Part shown: positions 49,501 to 60,388 of the stretch, one piece after another
How positions within the stretch are numbered: position 1 is the first letter of the stretch
How the letters are laid out: each line of letters starts with the position of its first letter
NCBI GenBank assembly: GCA_030141605.1
Contig: JAQGDQ010000070.1
Span: forward strand, 286,001 to 350,000
Source: Tubiluchus corallicola
Lineage: Eukaryota; Priapulida; Priapulimorpha; Priapulimorphida; Tubiluchidae
DNA length: 64,000 nucleotides
Direction of reading: 5' to 3'
The notes under the pieces: model-generated
Database searches by the model: none
The model's input: only the letters and a program-made list of their open reading frames with translations
What the model was told of the DNA's origin: nothing
Program-made: the position numbers and the translations under genes

Positions 49501-52500
49501 TTAATGTAATGGTTGTGGCAGCCCATTACCAAGAATAATCGTCTAAGGTGACGTGTATAAACCAACAGCGGGTTTTACTCTCGGACATTTACGGCCTACC
49601 AGGGCTGTATGCCAGAACGGTTTTTCCTAGAGTTACCCATCTATTTACTAAGACAAGCATTGCTTAACTCAGTAGTTCAATAGCCAAGTGACGTTTCAGC
49701 TGTTCTTTTTCTCACTCAAGTTGAAAACAGTTTTACAGGGGCAGCATTTAGTGCACAGCTTGTGTAATTATTATAAACCCTTTTTGACTGTCTAGTTGCA
49801 GATTAAAGCGTTGTTATCTAGGCTAAATATAGGAAGTGGAAAAGCACAAAAGTCCCTGTACAACTAAAAACAAAGAGAATACTGCTTGTTCTTAGCAGCT
49901 GCTGTAAAAGAACTTTCAAGTTTCAGCCAGTGATTCTAAAATTGAACGTACGTTGAATGACGTGCGTCGTACAGAAAGCGTCCTTGGTTACCGATATGTC
50001 AATTCACGATACGTCGTGAATATACTCATAACGTCATCCGTCTCGCGCAACGAAAAATAACGGTTCTTCAAATTTAATACCGCTAACAACGAAGCGATAA
50101 AAAATCAAACGAAACCAATTTTACAGTAAGTTTATGATCAAATAAATTGAATATTCGTAATGAGAGTAAAGCTTATAAGTTATTATAGTGAGGGTTTAGT
50201 AAACAGTTTGACTTTAAAATGAATTTCAAGATACAGCTATAGCATGGTGTTCTACCTTAATAAGAAAGCTGCAGCGTAACTATCTACAAAATTACCACTG
50301 TCAATACAAAACAAAAACGATAACTGTTCTTTTCGTAACTACAGCAGCCGACATACCCACTTTTAACCTTTTTAATGCCTTCGTCTACTGTTTTGGTGTT
50401 ATACTTCTCCATATATCTTTGCATATCTGGGTAGTTTTGCTTGATATGCTCCTCGGTGCTCCCGTGTGGCACCGTAGCGTATTTAAATGGCGGGTAGAAG
50501 TTGTATGGTGCCTGTAACTACAAATGGAAAACAAAACCAAATAATTAAAATGTAAATGATGCCGATTCGGCAGCCATATGTTGCTAGACAAATGAGGCTA
50601 TTCATCACACATAGTAATCCAAATAATAAAGTCACAGCTAAAAAGATCACTGGCAAAAAAACTACATAAAAAGCCACAGGGAAAAATCACAGGAAAAAGT
50701 CTCAGGAAACAAAGAAATAACCCTAACACTAAGCTCAACCCTAACCCTATCCCTGACTTGAATAATTTTTCTTCACTACCCGACTTTTTTTCTAGCCAAA
50801 ATTGTGACTATTCTGGCCACCATAAATAAATTGTGAGTTTTTTCCTGTGACTTTTTTCAGATTGTGATTGCATTACTGTACTAACCCTTGGATCTTCAAT
50901 ACCCTTCAGATCATACCAAACGTCCGTGGCTATCATAAATTTGATAAGGTTAGCAGTGTAACTAGCCAGAAAGACTAGGGAAAATAGAGCCCAGACATTG
51001 GATATGGCTCGACTGACGAATCCTCGGGGTTGGTCAAAATGCGTAGAAGCCGCGAATAGGATGGTGTACATCAACCATAGTGACCGGAAGAGGGAAAACT
51101 TGCGACCTGTGAAAAGAGAAATATGTGATGGGAGTTTAAAACGGCAAGGTCGAAAAACAACTAATGCAAGTTTTTTAGGAACTCGTTCATAAAACAAGTT
51201 CTTTATAATAGAATGGAACTTGGAACTGGAACCGCGAATTTTTTTAGTCACATAGTAGGCCTACCCAGGAATTAGTCAAGTCACTTTCCAAGCTTCACTG
51301 AGAGTTTATTTTTCTCAACTTTTACGTTTTTGGTTTGCCTTCTTTAGATAGTTACCCACAAGATGTTGTTAGGCAAATTGTTCTGCCAGCCATTTTAGAT
51401 CATTTGTTATGGATTCTTCTGTACATAATGAACAAAACAGCGCAGTGAACCGAAATAAGCTCTTTGGTGCAAAATATGAATCAGAAAGGTGGGTTAGTTC
51501 CTTTGGTTAAGAAGGACACTTCGTTCTTTTCCTGGCACTAGAACTAGCAACTGAAATTAGTTCCTAAAACTGAGGAATTTTTACGAACCTGTTGAAATAT
51601 GACGTGTTAACCTATTAGTATTTAAAGTTATATACAGGAAATTTAACAAATACCTAGTAAGAAATTCAAAAAAATCAATATTCTTTTTACTGTCATCCAC
51701 AAAACTGGTTAAAAACGCCTTTGCGACGTTGCCTACCTCTTGGTGGTTTCATTTTCATGTTGTATCCATATGGTGACATCCACTCAAACAGGAAAACAAA
51801 CAATGCTGTGCCGTTGATACACACTACCAATATCATAACCCAAGATTGAAGATCAAAAGGCTCTAGAAAGAATTATTAACACCAAATTTCAATAGATCTA
51901 TCATTTGGAAATATCAGTTTTTGCAGAAACAAAACTGCAACAAAGGCCGCTGAGAACGTTATTATTTCATCGAAAACTTGCACAGCGAAATCTGAACATT
52001 TTAACAATAGTTATTCTTCCATTGTGCAGTTGCAAAATTAAATTATGACATTTTTAGTGGCGATTGTGGCAATTTGATATCAAGTTTCAATGCATTGAAA
52101 CAAATTTAACTTGTTAGTCTATACGACGTGCCAACCAAAGCCATTTGGATCTCAGCTATCTGCCTGGCCGTGACGTACTGCACGAATTTTCTAGTGTTCG
52201 TTTCGATTCTAATAGTACGCTAAATGCATTAAATAGTATGCAATGATGTATACTAAATGTAAATGAAATTGCGATGACAATTTTTAAACTATCGGAACAA
52301 CATCGCAAGCTGCCAAAACATGTAACAAATGACAGCTGTTTAACTGGAATAATAACAACTCTAAACATTCTGAGCAAAAGGTAAAAGATAAATGAGTTTA
52401 AGAAATGATTTGATGCATGAAATTGAGAAACATAACTCAGTATTTTAGTAATATAACGTTATAACACGAATAAAGCATGTTAGTAAAATGAAATTTACTG

Positions 52501-55500
52501 CTATCAATCACTTATCCAATTAAAACCCACTACCCATCTCTAGATTCCGAACAAAACGTTCAACCCACATTCAACGCAAATAATCAACTTACGCAAGAAT
52601 GCTGTCGTTGACACTGTTCCTTCTCTCAAGGCAACAACAACAGCAATACCTGTGTGCATGTATGGCGTGCTGAAATCTATCACCGCTTGTCTTTTTGGTG
52701 TTATTTTCAAGGAGGTGACACACATATCAGCTTTGCCTAGTATGAGATCCTGCACAAGACCATTCCACGAGCCATTCTGCAAAAGAATGTCAGCAAAATG
52801 TCAGCGATAGGTGCCACTGGGATCATCAGTTTAAATGTAGTTTTATTGTGATATGATAGGTATTACAATATGGCTTGAACAAGTCAGGTTTAGCACTGGT
52901 AAACGTTCTTGCCAATGGAAAATAACACTCAGTAGAGTGCAGATCATAAACAAACAGTATAAGTATTACAGTATGACAACTAGCTGTATAGTTACGTACA
53001 TGGCGTAATGTTGAGAATAACAATAATATTACTATGTAAACAGTGTAAACTAATACAATGGATAGAAGCGCTTAGGAAGAAATACAAATTTCTGTACAAG
53101 CTTAAATACTTGAATATTAATAGCTATACTTAAGTGTTGATTATCATGAAGAAGCAGATAAGCGAGTTCATTTGTTGACAGATTATAAATTCTAATATTA
53201 TGAGGAATTAACAAAGTACAGAGTTTTCTCAGTAATATATCTCGAGCCTGGCGATATAAAGAGCAGCTAATTAGAAACTGACTAATGGTTTCAAAAGAGG
53301 CACCACATCTGCAGGTAAGTAAAACATTGGTTCTATCATAGTTCTTACATTCTCGTTGGATTGGTATCATTGATAGGTGTTTGGATTATAGCACTTAACC
53401 TACAGCTTATGATAATTTAGTTCAGTTTCTCGCAAAATGATGTTGACAGTGGCTGTTGTATTGAATCTAATTAACCCATTGGTTATCATCATGCACATTG
53501 GAGTGCGTCAATAAACACGTCAGTGAGATGGCTAAGGTTTGAAATGTAAAAAGTTGCCACAAAAGCTGCAATGTATTAATCAAAATCCGAAACACGACCT
53601 ACCCGTTGTAGACCACCCCAAAGTCCGTCGTTAACCCTGTACAGCTGATATGCAAGGTGGAGGTCTCTGGACAGCATTTCTAGTATGTCTATAGCCAATC
53701 CAGAACAACATTTGTACTCAGCATGCTCTGTGCCATTGCTGCAGAAAAAAACAACAGAATATCATTATAGAGAATCATAAAAATAAGTTTGAATAACCAA
53801 AGATCCCTCCGCCATTTTATTTCCAGAAAATTAACCAGACCGCTTGTTAATTTCAAGGTACTGATACTTGAATTTTTACTTGAATCAATATTCCTTCAAA
53901 AATTTAGTAAACTGTTCATATCATTTGATCCTATAGTTGTCTACAAATAAGCCTTACAAATTTAATTCATCATTTTAATTGAACGTTATATTTGTCATAC
54001 CTTTTATATTTTTAACTATCTGACATGATTTTTATTTATTTATTATTCATCAAATATATCAATAAATAATAAATAAATTTTGTTGTAATCACTTTGTTCA
54101 TTGTAAACCTGAGTTTTTATCTGTGTGACGATTGAGACTCATCGTTACCGAATTGTTTCTAATTTGGACTAACTTTGTATGTGATGTAATAATATGCTTT
54201 ATCCCAGTTAGTAAGTAAATTCACATCAATTCAATGCAATTAGCTGTTGATACTCAAATTGGAGTAATGCGCCAAAAATAAACACATGACATGATATCAA
54301 ATAGTACAAATCTTATAACACTCTGTTATTAAGTAATATCGCTGCAACATTGCAAGGGAACTGTATTGGTAATCCAAGAGGCAGAGTTGCCGTTTATCAA
54401 TCCAAGTTTTTCTCGGGCTTCTTATAACATTTTCAAGAACAATAATACGTACCTCCCAACAGTGACAAATTAGTTACAATAATTCTACTTTGGACATGTA
54501 TTATTCCATGTTACTATTGCAAGCTTGTTAATCACTTACATTGAGTGCCCAAAAAAACGAAAATCGCGAAACCGGCATTGAAAGAGGAAATTAAGGACCA
54601 ATACATGCAGTAAAAATGGTAATTAGTAGAAGTATAAAACTAATTTCTGCTACCTGTCGATAACTGCATCGCCAATTCTGCACTTGACTCCTCGGCTGCA
54701 CACGCCTGTCTCCTTATCCACTGCCTTGGAGATGACAAAAGGAGATTCTTCCAGCGTGACCACGGTGAGATTGAATCCTTCTGGAACTCCTTTAGGTGGA
54801 GAAAGGGAGTTACCTGGCCAAGTGATGTCAGTGATTTCCAGAGATTCACGTGTCCAGCGACCAACCTGAGAAAAGTAAGCAACGTAGCCGCTTGTTTAAA
54901 ATACTGAGCATGTCAGAAACGGTATTAATATTATTGATTATTACTTCACTTTGAAAGAAAACTATTAACTGCAAGAAATACTGTGGCGTAAATGATGAAT
55001 TAAGAACTACTCAGCCAATTCAAATATTAAAAAGAAATATAAAGCAATGATTTTTCAATAAATACAATACTTCTTAATATCCTATACTTATTGCAGGAGC
55101 CATACCACAATTCCGGTACGGATTGTGCGAAAAAGACATCATTGATTAATTTTTAAAGGTGATGTAAGCATCGCACAGCCTACTGTATTTTTTCCTTCTT
55201 AACCAAGACATCATGTTTCCGGTCCTATATGATTTAACCTTTCTCCCTGTTCTTTTTTGTTCATATGTCACCTACAATCTGGTTCACATGACGGTGGGTT
55301 TATACAGGCCTTTGCTTCTTTATCCCACTGCACTGCAATTATGCTTTATATGTATTGAATATTTATATGCAATGTATGAAACAAAGCACTACAGTATGAT
55401 GTAACAACTTTGGTAGTTTGTCGATATGTACTGAATGTCACTATTGTACTGAATGTAATAATACAGTAATAAAAACTTCAAAAAATAAAATTTTGGCGTA

Positions 55501-58500
55501 TCCAGAGCGTAATCAGTCAATAACTACTGCCAAATACAACAAATCAATAACTTTTCATGTTTCAGCAAGTAAATTTCAGCACACTTTAGGAAGCACCTCG
55601 ATAAAGAAGAAAAATCGAGAATTTTTCCAAAAATTTCCACGCCTTCCAAAAATTTAATCTATCACTAATGTCAATTCTTCTAATCAATTCTTCTCATTTT
55701 GTAATCAACACATCTTAAATGATCATTAATTCTGGCTTGCTCTTAATTTTCAGGCTGCTGCTTAAAAACGCCTGCAGTTAGTAAGTAGAAACTGCTTAAT
55801 TATGTACGACACGACTGCAATAAAATTGTATGCATGATTAAAAAGGTAGCCCGTGTTTCATTCATCATTGTCTGTTCTGACTGTTTCTCCCAGCGTTTAA
55901 CATGACGTTTTTAACGCTCAGTGGAAATAGACATCCCTGCGTGTACGGTACAGGTATACCGTATACTTACTTTGTAATTCATTGATAATAATTTGCTTAC
56001 AACCATGTCTGTTTTTATTTTTCCCACTCAGACGCCTTGTTTTTCTTAGTATGTTGAATCAACAATTTGCAATGAATTGCAGTTCTCACACGTTTCCACA
56101 TCAAAAGTAAATCATAAACACGTGATGCAATGGCGCTTGTACTTGACTAAAGCAGAGAAGTTATTCACTAGGCAATGTAGTGTGTTTAGTTTACATTGAA
56201 GACTACACCGTAATGTATACAGCATTGTTCAATGACGTGCGCATTACGCAACCTGCAACAAAAACGCTGCGACAGCAAAAAACGGGCGTTTTTGTGGCGT
56301 AGCGAGAAAAAAGTCTGAATATGTAAGAACTTTTTTCTCATTGCAACGTTAGCGGTTTTCACGAGCGTTTTTGTTGCGTTTTGAAGAGTGACATCGCTTC
56401 TTATTGCAATTAACATTTTCACGGTCGTTTTTGTCGCTCCAGTGTTGCAGCGTTTTCTCGCCAGCGCTTTTTTGCAAGAGTTTTTTCTCGCTGTACCGAT
56501 AGACGTTTTGACGAGCGTTTTTGCAGCGATTTTGCCTAGAAAAACGCTAGTCAGAACGGGCTTTAAAAGTTAAGACTGTTCTACAAGCATAAATATTCAG
56601 CTGACGGCGGCCAAGCACGTTTAGGTTGAAAATCGTGTTATCACATTACGTTGCAAAAATTGAAGAAGAGCTTGAAGTTAAATGTGTCAACAATCTTGTC
56701 CTGCATCTCCTCTACTGGTCTACGGAATAGGTGCTGAGGTTGTAAGTAATAGACAGAACCATTATAATGTAGGTGCGGTGTGAAAATAAACAGCATTTTC
56801 CCTACAGTACAGCATTATAGTCTAACCTCAGAGTTGTGAGTCAGTCGTTCCACATTTCATATAAGATGACCACATTTCGAATTCCTAGAATGCGCATGGT
56901 TATACTATTATCCTAACAATATTGAACCACCGCATTATACAGGGACGTTCTCAAAAGCCACTACGCACTATACAATTTCTACATTTTTAGCAAATAAAGC
57001 AAAATATATGAAAATTGGTACAGACGAACTAAAACTTTGGACAATGTTTTTAGTGAGATTATACGAAAAGTTTAAAAGAACTACTACAACAAATGGGCTT
57101 TGCTATTTCCGCTGCCTTTCCCAGAGACCTCAAGAGTTTCAGAGACCATGTCGGGTATCACAGCCCATGAGAGGCGAGGAGGGCTGCACCTCATTGAAAA
57201 ACTAGATTGTTAATAGTGAGAGAATAGTATATGGTCCATATGGTGCTTTGACTTCAGTTGATGATCGAAAGACCTCGTGTCATGCTAATTTTGCACCTCG
57301 TTTCTAGCGTTAGCTTTCGTCGCCATAGCAACGGGCTTTCAATAAAAAATAAATAAAAATAATTGATAAAAAACCCTTTTAATTTATGTAAGAGCTTGTT
57401 GAGATTGGCAATTAGTTTACAGATGCATCGGTTTACCATATTCTATAAGATAGTGACATTTACAGTAAAATAATAAAGAAGAGGACACTTGATTCTTCAA
57501 AAATTATAGGTTTAAAACTAATCTAAAGATCTTATTACACTCATTAAACATGGTCAACGTGACCTCAAACGGAAAGGCCCAATTACACGGCTATTTAAAT
57601 ATTTGTCGCGGTCTAATATTATATGTAACGGAGCAATCACTCATTCAGTATTCAGTGTGTAAAATCAGTAAAATCAGTGTGCACTGTAAGCACCAGTAAT
57701 TTACCACTATTTGAACAACAATAAGTAGCCGATATCCAATCAGATCTCGGGAACGTTAAGCTTGGTTTGAATCGGTCAACCACTATTTATAAGTCATGAA
57801 AAGTTGAGTTTTAGGTGAGTACGAAGCGTTCAACTGATCCGAGAAAAGCAATCAATTTTTATTACCGACAAAAACAAGTTTCGAAGAAATGAATCCTGTG
57901 TAGGCTTAGGTTATTTTGATTTCAATTTTGGAGAGTCGATCCAATGAACAGAATATCACAGTACCTCAAAGATCTTATCACAAAAAAAACGTTTCTACAC
58001 AAATCGCCCTAAACGAAGTAGGTAGCTATTCAAAATAAAGAGCTAAAATGCAATAAAATATGAACTCATGTTCAGAAAACTAATATTCTATTCTAGTTCG
58101 CTATTAAGAAAAGTGGTAAGAAGGATGTCTTAATTTTAATATAATCTTAAAGTTAAGACTATGATGCTACAAACACACAAAATTTTAACACCAAACTTGG
58201 AAAACAGGAACTGTTAAAAAGTTGAATACAACCTGGATTTGAACCAGGCATTATCTGCTTGCAAGGCAGAGACCTTAGACCACTGAGCTATTCTGACCCC
58301 AGTGATCAATGTACTCCAAAGTTTAGCCACCCAAACTCAGCATTTTTAGTGTCAGATCCCTAATACTAGAGTAATTCCAATTACAGTCAAACCTCGTTAT
58401 AACGCTCCCCCCCCCCCTTATAATGCCAACCTCACTTAACGCCCAAATTATTAGCAAAACAAAACACTTATATTGCATAAACATGTATGTATTAAAGCAC

Positions 58501-59621
58501 TTCATTATAATGCCAAACTCGCTGTAACACCAATTTTTTGCAATCCCAACGTAGACGGTATAAAGAAGCTTGACAGAAGTCAGATTAATTGCTTAGTTTC
58601 AAGAAAAACACGAGCAGATGTCTGATGGTAATGTTCTAATCAACAGGGAAGCAAATTTTAGGTAAAAAAATGGACAGACAGAAAGCTAGAAAGAAAAAAA
58701 CCTGGATTCGTAAACTGTTCTCGTACATCTGGAATGACCAAGAAAGATTTACATATATAAAGATTATACAAAGAAACTGTTAAAACGAGTACCATGAGCA
58801 AACAGTAAAGACAAATCCCCAAAGACGCATTTTCGGTAAAAAAATAATTAAGAGGCATAATATATAGGCAAACCTTCAATAAAGAGATTACAGAAAAACT
58901 CCAAATCAGGCCCAACCAGATTGTAACACGATTTTGCAACGCTATTGCAGAATGTATAGATCGTTAATACTTTAAATGGGTTTATATTAACTAATAGGTT
59001 AAGGCAGTAATTAATATGTGGTTATAAAATTAATATTAATTACTTTTCGATGTGTGGTTTACATGGAAAAAATTGATTTGTAAAGACATTATAGACATCA
59101 GAAGATATTTTCAAGCACAATATTGATTTTCAACATGTTGTTCAATTACACAACAGCATGGCCAAAAAATTATGGATCAAAAGAAAATCGCAAGCTCAAA
59201 CTATGAATTCCATCTTGATTTAATGTTCATTAACTTCGAATGAATGTGGCATTCGCCTCCATTAACTGTGCGCTTGTGCCATCGCAACCTTTACATTGAG
59301 ATAATTACTAAATAAGACATCTTTCTTACTAGCAAATCAGAAGAAGATATTAGTTTTCTGAACTTGCGTTCATATTTTTTCTTGGGTTTTAGCTCCTAAT
59401 TTTGAATACATATGTATCGAATAGTGCACTAAAAGTTGAAGGGTATTAATTGCAAATATAAAAAAATATACTAAGATTGACTTACGTGCTCCCACATATT
59501 ATTTGTTCCCCAGTTGAGGAACTCTAGACTGGGATATTTAGTTTTCCCTGCGGGTGTAAACGCTCCTCGAATGATTCCAGTACTTCCACCCAGTGCACGT
59601 GCTTCTTGCTGTGAAATATAC
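46513..59621 (-). CDS. NMDA-type ionotropic glutamate receptor subunit, last 11 exons (5' incomplete)
   Basis: A ligand-gated cation channel subunit. Exons 5' to 3', with consistent phases: 59621-59486, 54865-54654, 53738-53603, 52776-52593, 51862-51737, 51106-50886, 50517-50357, 49366-49185, 48635-48391, 47477-47320, 46915-46513; together 720 residues. They hold the end of the amino-terminal domain; S1 (FNLTVVTLEESPFVISKAV, KCCSGLAIDILEMLS, SLKITPKRQAVIDFSTPY); M1; the pore loop and M3 (SLVFLASYTANLIKFMIA); S2 (YATVPHGSTEEHIKQNYPDM, AFVYDSKALDC, ATTGYGIAF); M4; and a cytoplasmic tail of about 200 residues. The NMDA-class Cys pairs (VCS..KCR/KCC; DTDC/GDC) are all present. S2 contacts (GST, YD) are GluN2-like, while the tail of S2 looks more GluN3-like. 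Odd: Ala-Ala at the Asn pore sites, Ile-Lys in the gate motif, Lys for the S1 Thr. The upstream amino-terminal-domain exons were not found and probably lie beyond the window. Confidence 0.95.
48770..48838 (-). repeat. tRNA-derived SINE-like element in receptor intron
   Basis: The minus strand reads ATCTTGGTGGTCTAAGCATC, then TCTGCCTTGTACGCGGA (anticodon-arm-like), then GGGTCAAATATAGG as a worn box B. It resembles the elements at 41870 and 58223. Confidence 0.4.
48926..49060 (-). mobile_element. LINE 3' end with (TTCA)n tail in receptor intron
   Basis: The minus strand reads AAAAGTGTAAATAAAATTCA then TTCATTCATGC: AATAAA followed by an ATTC tail, as in CR1/L2-like elements. It lies in the 549-base intron between the S2 and M4 exons. 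No coding part remains. Confidence 0.5.
50625..50875. repeat. Foldback-like repeat with telomere-like core, receptor intron
   Basis: The left side (50630-50705) carries AAAGTCACAG, AAGCCACAGGGAAAAATCAC and AGGAAAAAGTCTCAGG. The right side (50828-50868) carries the inverted form GTGAGTTTTTTCCTGTGACT TTTTTC. Between them is AACCCTAACACTAAGCTCAA followed by CCCTAACCCTATCCCTGAC, degenerate copies of the animal telomere unit. The block fills the 368-base intron between the M3 and S2 exons. Confidence 0.5.
53050..53370 (-). mobile_element. LINE RT C-terminal remnant in receptor intron
   Basis: A 106-codon frame with LLTCRCGASFETISQFLISC, SLYRQARDILLRKL and KRFYPLY. This is the C-terminal zinc-knuckle-like C.CG..ET..H.L..C..Y..AR region of LINE ORF2. 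It is related to the copy at 567-842. Upstream frame is broken. Confidence 0.75.
56245..56575. repeat. Cluster of GCGTTTTTG motifs in both orientations, possible MITE
   Basis: GCGTTTTTG or its complement CAAAAACGC occurs about five times (AACAAAAACGCTGCGAC, GGGCGTTTTTGTGGCG, GAGCGTTTTTGTTGCG, GAGCGTTTTTGCAGCG), with further variants such as AAAAACGCTAG and GTCGTTTTTGTCGC. TTTTTTCTCGCT-like blocks are interleaved. There is no coding sequence. It resembles a foldback DNA transposon inside the 4.6-kb receptor intron. Confidence 0.5.
58223..58298 (-). repeat. tRNA-Ala-like SINE or pseudo-tRNA
   Basis: The minus strand reads ATAGCTCAGTGGTCTAAGGT, TCTGCCTTGCAAGCAGA (perfect 5-bp anticodon stem, TGC in the loop) and CCTGGTTCAAATCCAGG (perfect T-arm). 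The acceptor stem pairs poorly (about 3 of 7), so it is probably not functional. It is the best preserved of the three related elements. Confidence 0.55.
58384..58405 (+). mobile_element. pogo-like terminal repeat end
   Basis: TA followed by CAGTCAAACCTCGTTATAAC and GC matches the well-known start of pogo/Tigger-type Tc1-mariner elements (CAGT.AAACCTCG.TATAACG). TATAATGCCAA-type phrases recur for 150 bases after it. The opposite inverted end was not found, so this is a solo or truncated end. Confidence 0.5.
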
Positions 59622-60049
59622 CTGTGAAAAACGCACAGTGAACTCCGGAAATCATTGGCAAATTGACCTACGTATTAAGAAAGTTTATAAATGACTAACA
59701 ACTTCTAGTTTACCGTAATTTGTAAATAAACTAGAATGGAAACACTAACGTGCTTCTATGCGGCACGTCCTGTCCTACTTGTTCATTTCTTGTAAAGTTA
59801 ATGGTCTTTTGCATAAAAAATCATTGGAAGCATTTAACGTTGTCATGAATCTGTTTTTTCATGAAAAGTTAGAATACGCATTGTTGAGACATATGTACCA
59901 GCTTACTTATGCATAACAGTGAAACAGGGGGCTTAACGATTACTCAAAAAAAGTAGATTCACGCATTTCATAAAAGTCTCTCAAGGAAAGTTTTAAAGAT
60001 AAGATGGTCGTTATTAATAAATAAATCAAGACTACACTAGAACGAAAGA

Positions 60050-60175
60050 AATTCCTTGGAGTTCAGTCAAGCTCCGAATATTACGATGGCTAGGACATAT
60101 CAGATTACCACGGGACAGACCAGTTAAGAATCGTCTTAAAGGAAGTCTTAAAACCTTCCAGAAAACAACCTAGCA
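60050..60175 (+). mobile_element. RTE-like LINE C-terminal remnant
   Basis: Plus-strand translation gives RILRWLGHIRLPRDRPVKNR. This is the LRWLGH..R.P.DR..K signature at the C-terminus of RTE-type and related LINE ORF2 proteins. It ends at a TAG about 10 codons later. Confidence 0.65.
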
Positions 60176-60287
60176 AACCAGAAAATAACTTTGATAGCTA
60201 AGATAAATAACTTCAACTAAATCTCGCTTTAAGAGTAGAAGAAGTTACGCTGTTAGCATTGTAGTGGGTGGAATACGCTAATAAAAT

Positions 60288-60305
60288 AAAATAATAATAA
60301 TAATA

Positions 60306-60369
<64 letters not shown>

Positions 60370-60388
60370 TGATGATGATGATGATAAT
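60288..60388. repeat. Composite (AAT)(GAT)(GAC)(GAT) microsatellite
   Basis: AAT units pass into about ten GAT units, then about ten GAC units, then GAT again: a symmetric trinucleotide array. Confidence 0.96.

Noticed and set aside
58658-58939. Minus-strand 93-codon hydrophobic frame with several membrane-like segments
   Set aside because: It lies inside the 4.6-kb receptor intron, has no family motif, and AT-rich DNA readily gives hydrophobic frames.
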